A stretch of DNA of 64,000 nt from LMUY01 sp965199165 (GCA_965199165.1 OZ240681.1:248001-312000); one strand, 5' to 3'. Positions 37,116 to 46,078 are shown, numbered from the stretch's first letter. Program-made: numbers and translations. The notes: a model not told the origin generated them from the letters alone.

Positions 37116-37847
37116 ATGATCAGGCGGTTCGCCTTGGCAGGCGTGGTGGCATTGGGGTCGTGCGGGGCTGCGGCGGCGGCGGCACTGACGCCGGCGCAGC
37201 GGGCCGAGGTGGTGGAGACGGTGCGGCAGGCCTTGCACGATGACCCGTCCATCCTGCGCGACGCGCTGGCGGCGATGCAGGCCGACGACGCGGCGCGGCA
37301 GGAGGCCAGCGCCGCCAGCGCCATCGTGGCGCAGCAGGCGGCGCTGGTCGCCGACCCGGCCGACGCCGTGGCCGGCAACCCAGCCGGCGATGTCACGGTG
37401 GTGGAGTTCTACGATCCGCGCTGCCCGTATTGCCGTCAGATGCTGCCGGTGATGGCCGCGCTGCTGCAGGGCGACCCGCAGGTGCGGCTGGTGTTCAAGG
37501 ACATCCCGATCCTGGGCCCGGGCTCCGTGCTGGAGGCGCAGGCGCTGCTGGCGGCGCAGCGGCAGGGGCACTACCTGCCGTTCCAGGACGCGATCATGCA
37601 CAGCACGGCCACGCCCACCCCCGCCTCGCTGCGGGCGGAGGCGGAGCGGGAGGGGCTGGATGGCGCCCGGTTCGACCGCGACATGGCCGACCCGGCGATC
37701 CAGGCGCGGCTGGACAAGAACCTGCATCTCGCCGCGGCGCTGCATGTCGACGGCACGCCGGCGCTGGTGGTGGGCAGCCGGATGATTCCCGGGGCGGTCG
37801 AACTCGCGGATCTGCAGGGGGCGGTCGCCGCCGCCCGCATCCGCTAG
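37116..37847 (+). CDS. DsbA-family thioredoxin-fold protein (Com1/ScsC-like)
   Basis: A 243-residue exported oxidoreductase. The signal peptide is MIRRFALAGVVALGSCGAAA. A helical N-terminal extension rich in Gln and Asp follows, then the active site EFYDPRCPYCRQMLP (CPYC). The cis-Pro loop is VDGTPALVVGSRMIPG. The N-terminal helices are like those of Com1/ScsC, which can drive oligomerisation. It would exchange disulfides in the periplasm and could be recharged by the DsbB at 16921. The ATG at 37116 has GGAGAG upstream and is divergent from the GGT-like gene. Confidence 0.88.
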   Translation: MIRRFALAGVVALGSCGAAAAAALTPAQRAEVVETVRQALHDDPSILRDALAAMQADDAARQEASAASAIVAQQAALVADPADAVAGNPAGDVTVVEFYDPRCPYCRQMLPVMAALLQGDPQVRLVFKDIPILGPGSVLEAQALLAAQRQGHYLPFQDAIMHSTATPTPASLRAEAEREGLDGARFDRDMADPAIQARLDKNLHLAAALHVDGTPALVVGSRMIPGAVELADLQGAVAAARIR

Positions 37848-38071
37848 ACCGCGCCGCCCTGGCCGAAGGAGACACCCGAGACCCGGACGGGAGCTTCGAG
37901 GTCTCGGGCAGCGAGGTCGGCTCCATCTGCTACGAGAAGCTGGTGGAGCCGGACGCGGCGGACCCGAGCAAGCTGGTCGGGTACTGGCGAACAGGTGGTG
38001 CGGGTTCACATGTTCATTTTATGCTAAAGTTCCGGTGAGAGTTTGGTGTCCTGATCGAAGGGGGCCAAGCG

Positions 38072-39949
38072 ATGATTTCCAGGATGTCGGTGGCGCGGCA
38101 GTTTTTGGTCCTGGCGGCGCTTGGCGTGGCGTTGACCATCGCTGGGCTTGGGCTGGTGCTCAAGCGGAGCCACGACTTGGCCTATGAAGCCAAGCGCGCC
38201 GAAATCATCCACGAAGCGGAGGAGGGAGGGTCCATCGTCCGCTACTTCGTCCAGCGCGAACAGAGTGGCGCCATGACCCGGGAAGAAGCCCAGAAGCGCG
38301 CGATCGAGGCGTTGGGAGCCATCCGCTTCCAGGGCGTGAACTACGTCGCCTTGCTTGGCTATGATGGAACGTCCCTGGTCAATGCCAACAAGGACATCGT
38401 CGGCAAGAACATCATCGATCTGAAGGATCCGTTCGGGACCCCGGTCGTGCGGGCCCAGCTCGCCGTCGCCATGTCGGGCAAGCCGGGTTTCGCGGAGTTC
38501 TATTGGAAGAAACTGGGCGAGACGACGCCCAAGCTGAAGATGTCCTACAATATCGGCATTCCGGAATGGCAGATGGACGTCACCACCGGAGATTTCGCCG
38601 ACGACATCGATGCCATGCTGGTCGACAGCATCGTCCAGCTGTCGATGATCTTCGTTCCGCTCTTCGTCGGCTACCTGGTCGTCGTCTACCTCATGCGCCG
38701 TTCGCTCGCCAGGCTGCTGGGCTCGTTGTGCGGCACGATGCGGCAATTGGCGCAGGGCAACCACGCGACTGAGATACCGGGCCGCGACCGGCGCGACGAG
38801 ATCGGCCAGATGGCGGAGACGCTGGTGACGTTCCGCCAGGACGCGATCGAGAAGGAGAGGCTCCAGTTGGAGGCGGCGGAGGCCAGCCGCCGTGCGGAGG
38901 AGGAGCGGACGGCGCGCGAGGCCGAGCGGGCGACGATCGCGCAGCAGCAGACGCTGGTGGTGCAAAGCTTGGCGGCTGGACTGGAGAAGCTGTCGGAGGG
39001 CGACCTCGGCTTCCGCCTGGTGGATGCCTTCTCGCACGACTACGAAAAACTGCGTGCCGACTTCAACAACGCCATCGCCAAGCTGCAGGAGACATTGCAG
39101 GTCGTGGTCGGCACGACGCGCAACATCCATTCCGGCTCGGCCGAGATCACCAGTGCCTCCGACGACATGTCCCGGCGGACGGAGCAGCAAGCCGCCGCGC
39201 TGGAGCAGACGGCGGCGGCGCTGGACGAGATCACCGCGACCGTGCGCAAGACCGCGGACAGCGCCACCCACGCCAGCCAAGTCGTCGCGGCGGCGAAGGG
39301 CGATGCGGAGAATTCGGGTGCGATCGTGCAGGATGCCGTCAACGCGATGGGAGCGATCGAGCATTCCTCACGCCAGATCAGCCAGATCATCGGCGTGATC
39401 GACGAGATCGCCTTCCAGACGAACCTGCTGGCCCTGAACGCCGGCGTGGAGGCGGCACGGGCTGGCGATGCCGGTCGTGGGTTCGCCGTCGTCGCGTCCG
39501 AGGTCCGGGCCCTGGCTCAGCGCTCGGCCGAGGCAGCGAAGGAGATCAAGGGTCTGATATCGACATCCTCCGGGCATGTGAACTCAGGTGTGCGGCTGGT
39601 CGGCGACACCGGGCAGGCGTTGGCGCGCATCGTCGACCAAGTCGGCGCGATCACCGGTATCATGACGGAGATCGCGGCCTCCGCCGCGGAGCAGGCGACG
39701 GGGCTGGCGGAGGTGAACAGTGCCGTCAATCAAATGGACCAGGTGACGCAACAGAACGCGGCGATGGTGGAGCAGGCGACTGCGGCGAGCCATTCCCTCG
39801 CGGCTGAGGCCACGCATCTCGCGGCGGTGGTGGGACGGTTCCGCCTGGCAGAAGGCAATGCCGCAGCGTCGCCAGCCAGCCAGCCGAGAGCAGGCGTACC
39901 GGCCCGGCGGACCACGTCTGCCACGGTCGGCAACCTCGCGTTGAAGTAG
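38072..39949 (+). CDS. methyl-accepting chemotaxis protein, Cache type
   Basis: A 625-residue receptor. TM1 is at ~9-29. A single Cache-type periplasmic sensor follows, with VNYVALLGYDGTSLVNANKD and IGIPEWQMDVTTGDF. TM2 is at ~190-210. A HAMP region follows (RLLGSLCGTMRQLAQGNHAT), then a second HAMP-like segment near 310-340. The signalling tip is EIAFQTNLLALNAGVEAARA. Methylation-helix Gln/Glu pairs are visible, and no CheR-binding pentapeptide ends the protein. The ligand is unknown. A closely similar receptor is encoded at 44207-46078; no other chemotaxis genes are in view. Confidence 0.92.
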   Translation: MISRMSVARQFLVLAALGVALTIAGLGLVLKRSHDLAYEAKRAEIIHEAEEGGSIVRYFVQREQSGAMTREEAQKRAIEALGAIRFQGVNYVALLGYDGTSLVNANKDIVGKNIIDLKDPFGTPVVRAQLAVAMSGKPGFAEFYWKKLGETTPKLKMSYNIGIPEWQMDVTTGDFADDIDAMLVDSIVQLSMIFVPLFVGYLVVVYLMRRSLARLLGSLCGTMRQLAQGNHATEIPGRDRRDEIGQMAETLVTFRQDAIEKERLQLEAAEASRRAEEERTAREAERATIAQQQTLVVQSLAAGLEKLSEGDLGFRLVDAFSHDYEKLRADFNNAIAKLQETLQVVVGTTRNIHSGSAEITSASDDMSRRTEQQAAALEQTAAALDEITATVRKTADSATHASQVVAAAKGDAENSGAIVQDAVNAMGAIEHSSRQISQIIGVIDEIAFQTNLLALNAGVEAARAGDAGRGFAVVASEVRALAQRSAEAAKEIKGLISTSSGHVNSGVRLVGDTGQALARIVDQVGAITGIMTEIAASAAEQATGLAEVNSAVNQMDQVTQQNAAMVEQATAASHSLAAEATHLAAVVGRFRLAEGNAAASPASQPRAGVPARRTTSATVGNLALK

Positions 39950-40045
39950 CTGCCGCGGCAGCTGCCTGAATGGCAAGCGTCGCCCGCCGGCGCGCGGCGG
40001 GTGTGGGACGGTCGTCCGCGCTTCTGGAGTGCATGACGGGGTTGG

Positions 40046-40074
40046 CTTGGAATCCGGTAGGTGGCACGCCATTT
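40046..40074 (+). promoter_or_regulatory. possible heat-shock (sigma-32) promoter of hslVU
   Basis: CTTGGAA (40046-40052), 14-nt spacer, CGCCATTT (40067-40074), close to the sigma-32 consensus CTTGAAA-N(11-16)-CCCCATNT. The inferred transcription start would fall within a few bases of the hslV ATG, implying a nearly leaderless message. That agrees with the absence of a Shine-Dalgarno sequence there. Only pattern matching supports this. Confidence 0.35.
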
Positions 40075-40082
40075 TGCTGCCT

Positions 40083-40643
40083 ATGCATACCAAGACCGAC
40101 TACGACCCCGTGGGCTGGCACGGCACCACCATCCTGTGCGTGCGCCGAGACGGGCACGTGGCAATGGCTGGGGACGGCCAGGTCACGCTTGGACAGACCG
40201 TCATCAAGGGCAATGCGCGCAAGGTCCGCCGCATCGGCGCCGGGGACAAGGTGCTGGCGGGGTTCGCCGGCGCCACCGCGGACGCCTTCACGCTGTTGGA
40301 GCGGCTGGAGGCGAAGCTGGAGCGGTTCCCCAACCAGCTGGAGCGCGCCTGCGTCGAGCTTGCCAAGGATTGGCGGACCGACCGCTACCTGCGCCGGCTG
40401 GAGGCGATGATGGCGGTGGCGGACGCACAGCACTCCTACACCCTGACCGGCAACGGCGACGTGCTGGAGCCCGACGATGGGCTGATCGCCATCGGCTCAG
40501 GCGGGAACTACGCGCTGTCTGCCGCGCGGGCGCTGCTGGAGATCGAAGGGCTGTCCGCCGAGGAGATCGCCCGGCGCGCCATGCGCATCGCGGGCGAAAT
40601 CTGCGTCTATACCAATGCCAACGTCATCATCGAGACATTGTAA
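40083..40643 (+). CDS. hslV: ATP-dependent protease subunit HslV
   Basis: A 186-residue proteasome-like peptidase that assembles with HslU. The propeptide-like start is followed by WHGTTILCVRRDGHVAMAGD, giving the N-terminal Thr nucleophile after cleavage. Further conserved segments are GQVTLGQTVIKGNARKVRRI and AIGSGGNYALSAARAL. The ATG at 40083 (MHTKTDYDP) matches homologues; a longer frame from 40029 adds non-conserved residues. It is separated from hslU by 3 nt. Confidence 0.95.
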   Translation: MHTKTDYDPVGWHGTTILCVRRDGHVAMAGDGQVTLGQTVIKGNARKVRRIGAGDKVLAGFAGATADAFTLLERLEAKLERFPNQLERACVELAKDWRTDRYLRRLEAMMAVADAQHSYTLTGNGDVLEPDDGLIAIGSGGNYALSAARALLEIEGLSAEEIARRAMRIAGEICVYTNANVIIETL

Positions 40644-40646
40644 GCC

Positions 40647-41969
40647 ATGGACGTCCCAACCTTTTCGCCGCGCGAGATCGTCTCCGAACTCGACCGGTTC
40701 ATCGTCGGCCAGAACGACGCCAAGCGCGCGGTGGCCATCGCGCTGCGCAACCGCTGGCGCCGCCAGCAGCTCCCGGAGGAGATGCGGGAGGAGGTGGTGC
40801 CGAAGAACATCCTGATGATCGGCCCCACCGGCTGCGGCAAGACGGAGATCGCCCGGCGGCTGGCCAAGCTGGCGCAGGCGCCGTTCCTGAAGGTGGAGGC
40901 GACCAAGTTCACCGAGGTCGGCTATGTCGGGCGCGACGTGGAGAGCATCGTGCGCGACCTGGTGGAGGTGAGCCTCACCATGTTGCGGGAGGCCAGCCGG
41001 AAGGACGTTCAGGCCAAGGCGGAGCTGCAGGCCGAGGACCGGTTGGTGACGGCGCTGGTGGGCGAAGGCGCCGGCGGCGACACGCGCGCCAAGTTCCGTC
41101 GCATGCTGCGCGACGGGGAGCTGGAGGAGAAGGAGGTCGAGGTGCAGGTGGCTGATGGCGGCGGCTCGCCGATCGGGCAGATGGACATCCCGGGGATGCC
41201 GCCGGGCCAGATGATCAACCTCGGCGAGATGATGAAGGGCATGATGGGTGGCCGGGCGCAGAAGACCAAGCGCATGACGGTGGCTGCGGCCCGCACGGCG
41301 TTGGCGCGCGACGAGGCGGACCAGCTGCTGGACAGCGAGCAGGTGACCAAGGACGCGGTCGTCCATGCCGAGCAGAACGGGATCGTGTTCCTGGACGAGA
41401 TCGACAAGGTGTGCGCGCGGTCCAGCGAGGGCGGCTTTCGCGGCGGCGACGTGTCGCGGGAGGGCGTGCAGCGGGATTTGCTGCCGCTGATCGAGGGCAC
41501 CACCGTCACCACCAAGTATGGCCCGGTGAAGACGGACCACGTGCTGTTCATCGCGTCGGGGGCGTTCCACCTGGCCAAGCCGTCCGACCTGCTGCCGGAG
41601 TTGCAGGGGCGGCTGCCGATCCGGGTGGAGTTGGCGCCGCTGTCGCGGGCGGATTTGCGGCAGATCCTGGTGGAGCCGGAGCACAGCCTGCTGAAGCAGT
41701 ATGGCGCGCTGATGCAAACCGAGGGGGTGACGCTGACCTTCGGCGAGGACGCGATCGACGCGCTGGCGGACTTGGCGGCCGACATCAACGACCGGGTGGA
41801 GAATATCGGCGCACGCCGGCTGGCCACGGTGCTGGAGAAGCTGCTGGAGGAGGTGAGCTTCACCGCCAGCGACCGCAACGGCGAATCGGTGGCGGTGGAT
41901 GCGGCGTACGTCAACGAACGCGTGGCACCCTTGGCGGCGCGGGGTGACCTCAGCCGGTTTATCTTGTAG
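40647..41969 (+). CDS. hslU: HslUV protease ATPase subunit HslU
   Basis: A 440-residue AAA+ unfoldase that feeds substrates to HslV. It begins with the conserved SPREIVSELDRFIVGQNDAK. The Walker A motif is GPTGCGKTE near residue 60, and the pore loop is GYVGRDVE. An inserted I-domain contains Gly/Met-rich MINLGEMMKGMMGGRAQK. Walker B is IVFLDEIDK, and the C-terminal sensor region is NIGARRLATVLEKLLEE. Full length is normal, and it is translationally coupled to hslV. Confidence 0.97.
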   Translation: MDVPTFSPREIVSELDRFIVGQNDAKRAVAIALRNRWRRQQLPEEMREEVVPKNILMIGPTGCGKTEIARRLAKLAQAPFLKVEATKFTEVGYVGRDVESIVRDLVEVSLTMLREASRKDVQAKAELQAEDRLVTALVGEGAGGDTRAKFRRMLRDGELEEKEVEVQVADGGGSPIGQMDIPGMPPGQMINLGEMMKGMMGGRAQKTKRMTVAAARTALARDEADQLLDSEQVTKDAVVHAEQNGIVFLDEIDKVCARSSEGGFRGGDVSREGVQRDLLPLIEGTTVTTKYGPVKTDHVLFIASGAFHLAKPSDLLPELQGRLPIRVELAPLSRADLRQILVEPEHSLLKQYGALMQTEGVTLTFGEDAIDALADLAADINDRVENIGARRLATVLEKLLEEVSFTASDRNGESVAVDAAYVNERVAPLAARGDLSRFIL

Positions 41970-42058
41970 CGGCACCTTGTTACGGGACTTATGCTTCTGG
42001 GGCGAACATACCTGGCCCCTGCTCTCGGGATGGCGTTTCCAGCGAGGCGATCGTCGCG

Positions 42059-42163
42059 ATGCTGGACATGGCGTCGGGTGAGATGGGCGAGGACGAGTTC
42101 ACGGCCTGGGTGCGCGAGCATGCGCAACCGGGTCGCGCTGTGGTACCGTGTCCCGCAGCTTGA
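42059..42163 (+). pseudogene. possible remnant of a Doc/Fic-type toxin C-terminus
   Basis: A short frame (35 codons from the ATG; open further upstream but without a ribosome site) that reads MLDMASGEMGEDEFTAWVRE, then HAQPG. This pattern of a hydrophobic helix, Ala/Ser-Gly-Glu and a Trp-Leu/Val-Arg helix resembles the C-terminal tail of death-on-curing family toxins. The Fic catalytic motif (HPFxxGN) is absent, and no antitoxin frame is next to it. It overlaps the end of the opposite-strand gene at 42099. A chance resemblance cannot be excluded. Confidence 0.25.
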
Positions 42164-42575
42164 GCCAGCGGCGGCGCAGGCTCAACCAACTCCAGTAGGA
42201 GCGCACGGTGACCACAAGGTCCAGGTCGTGCCAGCAGAAGGCGACCTCGTTGCCGCCGTATGGCTCGGCATAGGCGAGGAAGCCCTGCGGGTAGGCCCCC
42301 CCTACGAGGACGCGGTCACGCTCGCGTAGGTCCGGGCCGATCAGCGATATCGTCAGCACTTCGTGGAATGGCGTGTTGTCGCTGACCAGGACGAGGGTGC
42401 TGCGATCGTCCAGGATGAACTGCGCTTCCGCCACCAGACCTGGGACCGCGACCACCGGCCTGCCCTTGAACAGCAACATGTTGGAAGCGCCGCCGCTTCC
42501 CGGTTGAACGGAAAAATCCTGCGTCGGTCGTATCTGGCTGGCTTCGGCGGCTGCACGGGACTGCATGGGCGCCAT
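42099..42575 (-). CDS. hypothetical protein
   Basis: About 158 residues, no recognised family. The start MAPMQSRAAAEASQ at 42575 has AGGGTGG six bases upstream. The middle has beta-strand character (MLLFKGRPVVAVPGLVAEAQ, FILDDRSTLVLVSDNTPFHE). The C-terminal part ends with a basic helix (SWLSLRRRWLKLRD). No signal peptide or membrane helix is seen. It is divergent from sufE (63 bp apart). Confidence 0.55.
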   Translation of the reverse strand: MAPMQSRAAAEASQIRPTQDFSVQPGSGGASNMLLFKGRPVVAVPGLVAEAQFILDDRSTLVLVSDNTPFHEVLTISLIGPDLRERDRVLVGGAYPQGFLAYAEPYGGNEVAFCWHDLDLVVTVRSYWSWLSLRRRWLKLRDTVPQRDPVAHARAPRP

Positions 42576-42638
42576 ACGCCACCCTTTGCCAGCGAGGGCA
42601 AGATTGACGGGGGACCGGGTCGGCGTCACATGCGGCGC

Positions 42639-43082
42639 ATGAGCGACCCGTACGTCCAACCCACGGAACCGACCGCTGCCGAGGCCATCGCCGCCATTGG
42701 CGAGGAGTTGGCGGTGTTCGACGACTGGATGGACCGCTACCAGTACATCATCGAACTCGGCCGTGCCCTGCCCCCGTTCCCCGAGGCGTGGACGGACGAC
42801 TCCCACCGGGTGCCGGGCTGCCAGAGCAAGGTGTGGATGGAGGCCGCGCGGAACGGCCCGGTGCTGTCGCTGGCCGGGGCGTCCGACGCGGCGATCGTGT
42901 CGGGGCTGGTGGCGCTGCTGCTGCGGGTCTACTCGGGCCGCAGCCCGGCGGAGATCGTCGCGACCGACCCGGCGTTCCTGCGCGACCTGGGATTGCTGGA
43001 GGCGCTGTCGACCAACCGAGGCAACGGCATCGCGGCGATGGCGCGGGCGATCCGGGAGGCGGCCCAGTCGCAGATCGCCTGA
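42639..43082 (+). CDS. sufE: cysteine desulfuration protein SufE
   Basis: A 147-residue sulfur-acceptor protein that takes persulfide sulfur from SufS for Fe-S assembly. The active Cys lies in HRVPGCQSKVWMEA. Other conserved segments are DDWMDRYQYIIELGRALPPF and the C-terminal RGNGIAAMARAIREAA. An ATG at 42630 is an alternative start. No other suf genes are nearby. Its TGA overlaps the apparent CTG start of the MFS gene. Confidence 0.92.
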   Translation: MSDPYVQPTEPTAAEAIAAIGEELAVFDDWMDRYQYIIELGRALPPFPEAWTDDSHRVPGCQSKVWMEAARNGPVLSLAGASDAAIVSGLVALLLRVYSGRSPAEIVATDPAFLRDLGLLEALSTNRGNGIAAMARAIREAAQSQIA

Positions 43083-44230
43083 CCCCCTCCCCCGGCACGC
43101 GCGTCGGGCTGTTCACCGGCGCTATCTTCGCCGCCGCTGCCGTGACGACCGCGTATCTGCCGCTGTGGATGACGGACCGGGGCGTCGATCCGGGACAGGT
43201 CGGCACGGTGTTGGGGGCCGCCTCGCTGGTGCGGCTGGTGGCGGTGCCGGCCTGGGGCGCGGCGGCGGACCGGGCCGGCTCGATGCGATCCATGCTGCTC
43301 GTGGCCGCAGCGGCGGCCGCGGTGTCGGTGGCCTGTCTGCCGCTGGCGCGGGCGATCTGGGGCTTGCTGCTGGTCACCACGCTGGGCGGCATCGCGGCCG
43401 CGGCGCTGACGCCGCTGACGGACACGCTCACGCTGGCCCTGGCACTGGGCGGACGGCTTTCCTACGGCCGGACGCGTGCCTGGGGCTCGGCCGCCTACAT
43501 GCTGGCGACCGCAGCCGCCGGGCCGGTGCTCGGATGGGCCGGGTCGTGGATCGTGCCCGGGCTGGTCGCCTGCGGCTATGGCACCGCCTGCGCGCTGGCG
43601 CCCGCGTTGCCGGAGCCGGCGCGGGCCGTTCGTTCGGCGCTGCGGCCGACAGGGCTGCTGCGCCTGCGGCCGCTGCAGCTGACCATCGTGGCCAGCGCGC
43701 TGATCCAGGGCTCGCACGCCGCCTATTACGGCTTTGCCGCCATCTGGTGGCGCCAGGCGGGGCTCGGCGACGGGGCGATCGGCTTGCTGATCGCCGAGGG
43801 CATCGTGATGGAGATCGCGCTGTTCACCTGGGGTGGCCGATGGGTCGCGCGGCTCGGCCCGGCGCGACTGACCGCGCTGGCCGCGGCCGGGTGCATCGTG
43901 CGCTGGACGGCACTGGGGTTCACGACCGCACTGCCCGTGCTCGCGACCGTGCAGCTGCTGCACGCCGCCACCTTCGCCATGCAGCACCTGTCCGCCATGG
44001 CGATGCTCGGCCGGCACGTGCCCGGCAGCCGCCGCGCCGCGGCGCAGGCGGTGCACTCGGCGCTGGGGTTTTCGGCGCCGACCGGTCTGCTGATCTGGCT
44101 GGTCGGGCTTCAATTCGCCCGGTTCGGCGGCTTGGTGTTCCTGCCGATGGCCGTGCTGGGTGGGGCCGGCCTCCTGCTGGCCGGCCCGCTGGCACGGGTC
44201 GAGCGGCTAGGCCGCGTGAGCGGCGGCTGA
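43079..44230 (+). CDS. MFS transporter, 3-phenylpropionate/nucleoside-permease-like
   Basis: About 383 residues with 12 hydrophobic segments. Helix 1 is VGLFTGAIFAAAAVTTAYLP, followed by LWMTDRGVDPGQVGTVLGAA, as in HcaT/LacY-like MFS proteins. Later segments include GRLSYGRTRAWGSAAYMLAT and QLLHAATFAMQHLSAMAMLG. The start is the odd point. No ATG, GTG or TTG precedes helix 1 for some 240 nt, and the first downstream ones lie inside it. A CTG at 43079 overlaps the sufE stop as CTGA. The 3' end overlaps the convergent chemoreceptor gene by 24 bp. Substrate unknown. Confidence 0.85.
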   Translation: MTPSPGTRVGLFTGAIFAAAAVTTAYLPLWMTDRGVDPGQVGTVLGAASLVRLVAVPAWGAAADRAGSMRSMLLVAAAAAAVSVACLPLARAIWGLLLVTTLGGIAAAALTPLTDTLTLALALGGRLSYGRTRAWGSAAYMLATAAAGPVLGWAGSWIVPGLVACGYGTACALAPALPEPARAVRSALRPTGLLRLRPLQLTIVASALIQGSHAAYYGFAAIWWRQAGLGDGAIGLLIAEGIVMEIALFTWGGRWVARLGPARLTALAAAGCIVRWTALGFTTALPVLATVQLLHAATFAMQHLSAMAMLGRHVPGSRRAAAQAVHSALGFSAPTGLLIWLVGLQFARFGGLVFLPMAVLGGAGLLLAGPLARVERLGRVSGG

Positions 44231-46078
44231 CCAGCGGGGCGGCTGCTGCGAGGACTTGGCGCGGGGCGCGGCAGCCTCCGTCGCCTGATCGGTCCGGAAG
44301 CGGTCAGTCACCTTGGCGAGTTCGTCGGCCTCCCGCATCAGGGCGTGGCTGGCGGCGGTGCTTTGCTCCACCATGGCCGCGTTCTGCTGCGTCACCTGGT
44401 CCATCTGGTTCACCGCCGCATTCACCTGGTGCAGCCCTGTCGCCTGCTCCTGCGCCGAACTGGCGATCGCGGCGATCGCAGTGGTGATCTCCCCCACTTG
44501 GGCGACGATCCGGCCGAGCGACTGCCCGGTCTGGCCGACCAGTTGCACGCCTTGGCTCACCTGCTGGGTGCTGGCGGTGATGAGCGACTTGATCTCCTTG
44601 GCGGCATCGGCGGAGCGCTGGGCGAGCGCCCGGACCTCACTGGCCACGACGGCGAAGCCGCGGCCGGCGTCGCCGGCCCGCGCCGCCTCCACCCCGGCGT
44701 TCAGCGCAAGCAGGTTGGTCTGGAACGCGATCTCGTCGATGACTCCGATGATCTGGCCGATCTGGCGCGACGATGTCTCGATGGCGGCCATGGCAGTGAC
44801 GGCATCGCGCACGATGGCGCCGGATTGCTCCGCATCCAGCCGGGCCTGCAGAACGACGGCGTTTGCCTTGCCAGCGCCGTCGGCCGTGCGCGACACGGTC
44901 GCCGTGATCTCGTCCAGGGCTGCGGCGGTCTCCTCCAGGCTGGCGGCCTGCTGCTCCGTCCGGCGGGACAGGTCGTCCGCGGCCTGGGTGATCTCTCCCG
45001 TGCCGGAGCGGATCGCGTTGGCATTTTCGACGACGGTCACGACCGTCTGCCGGAGCTGGCCGACGGCGGCGTTGAAGTCGGTGCGCAGCCGTTCGTAGGC
45101 CGGGGCAAAGCTCTGCTCCAGCGTGCAGGTGAGGTCGCCGGAGGCCAGCCGCGCCAGTCCGTCGCCCAGGCCGTCGACGACGGCGGCCTGGTGCGCGGCG
45201 GCTTCGGCTTTCCCGGCTTCAGCCTGGCGCCGCTCCTGGGCGGCGCGGGCTGCGACGGCGGCGGCTTCGGCCTCCATGCGCTCCTTCTCGATGGCGGTGT
45301 CCTTGAACACCTGCACCGCCCGGCTCACCTCGCCGATCTCGTCCCGCCGGGTTTGAAACGGCAGGTCGACCGAGACGTCGCCGGCGGCGAGCAGCGCCGT
45401 CTTGCGGGTCAGATGGACCAAAGCATGGCCGATCGAGCGCCATAGCAGCATGCCGACGCCGCCCGCCAGCAGGATGCACAGCAACACCGCGCCCCCGAGC
45501 TTGGCGGCGTAGCCGAACAGCATGGCGTCCACGTCATCGATATAGGTGCCGGTGATGACGAAGATGCCCCAGAACGGCAGACCCCTCGTGTAGGAGAGCT
45601 TGCGGACGGGCTCGGTCTTGCCAGGGCGCGGATAGCGATAGGCCCAGAAGCCGCTGCCGCTCTTCGACACCAGATCATGGGCAGTGCCGATGATGCGCAC
45701 GCCATCGGAGTCGACCGTGTTCGTCCGGTCCGTGCCGACGATCGCCGCGTTGGGCGGAAACACCACGGCGATGTTCTTGTCGGTGTAGGCGGAAATGTAA
45801 TTGTCGCCTTCGAAGCGTTCCGTGTTGATTGCCTCGAAGAGGCGGGCCTCGCCTTGCTCATGCGTCAGCTTGCCCTGCTTGACCTGGGCTTCCAGCGCGT
45901 TGGCGTAGCCGGAGACCATCTCGACGACCGTTTGCAGCTTGTTGCGGCGATCCTCCAGCGCCTCGATGCGGACGATCCACAAGGACAACGCGGTCATCGT
46001 CACCAAACCCACGATGGTGACCGCGAGGCTGGCGAACAGCTTGGTGCCCACGCGTCGATCGTTGAGCCATGTGGTCAT
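44207..46078 (-). CDS. methyl-accepting chemotaxis protein, Cache type
   Basis: A 623-residue receptor. TM1 is at ~14-35 (FASLAVTIVGLVTMTALSLW). A single-Cache sensor domain follows, with DNYISAYTDKNIAVVFPPNA, GSGFWAYRYPRPGKTEPV and LPFWGIFVITGTYIDDVD. TM2 is at ~195-215, then HAMP, and the signalling tip EIAFQTNLLALNAGVEAARA. The ATG at 46078 has GGAGGA eight bases upstream. The sensor differs from that of the 38072 receptor, but the cytoplasmic halves are nearly the same, so the pair probably arose by duplication. The Cache motif suggests small organic acid ligands. Confidence 0.92.
   Translation of the reverse strand: MTTWLNDRRVGTKLFASLAVTIVGLVTMTALSLWIVRIEALEDRRNKLQTVVEMVSGYANALEAQVKQGKLTHEQGEARLFEAINTERFEGDNYISAYTDKNIAVVFPPNAAIVGTDRTNTVDSDGVRIIGTAHDLVSKSGSGFWAYRYPRPGKTEPVRKLSYTRGLPFWGIFVITGTYIDDVDAMLFGYAAKLGGAVLLCILLAGGVGMLLWRSIGHALVHLTRKTALLAAGDVSVDLPFQTRRDEIGEVSRAVQVFKDTAIEKERMEAEAAAVAARAAQERRQAEAGKAEAAAHQAAVVDGLGDGLARLASGDLTCTLEQSFAPAYERLRTDFNAAVGQLRQTVVTVVENANAIRSGTGEITQAADDLSRRTEQQAASLEETAAALDEITATVSRTADGAGKANAVVLQARLDAEQSGAIVRDAVTAMAAIETSSRQIGQIIGVIDEIAFQTNLLALNAGVEAARAGDAGRGFAVVASEVRALAQRSADAAKEIKSLITASTQQVSQGVQLVGQTGQSLGRIVAQVGEITTAIAAIASSAQEQATGLHQVNAAVNQMDQVTQQNAAMVEQSTAASHALMREADELAKVTDRFRTDQATEAAAPRAKSSQQPPRWSAAAHAA

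Noticed and set aside
37848..38071. Rightward frame reading SFEVSGSEVGSICYEKLVEP and on to about 38038, between the DsbA-like gene and the chemoreceptor.
   Set aside because: It looks protein-like but has no start of its own after the DsbA stop, and I recognise no family. It may be a gene fragment but cannot be supported.
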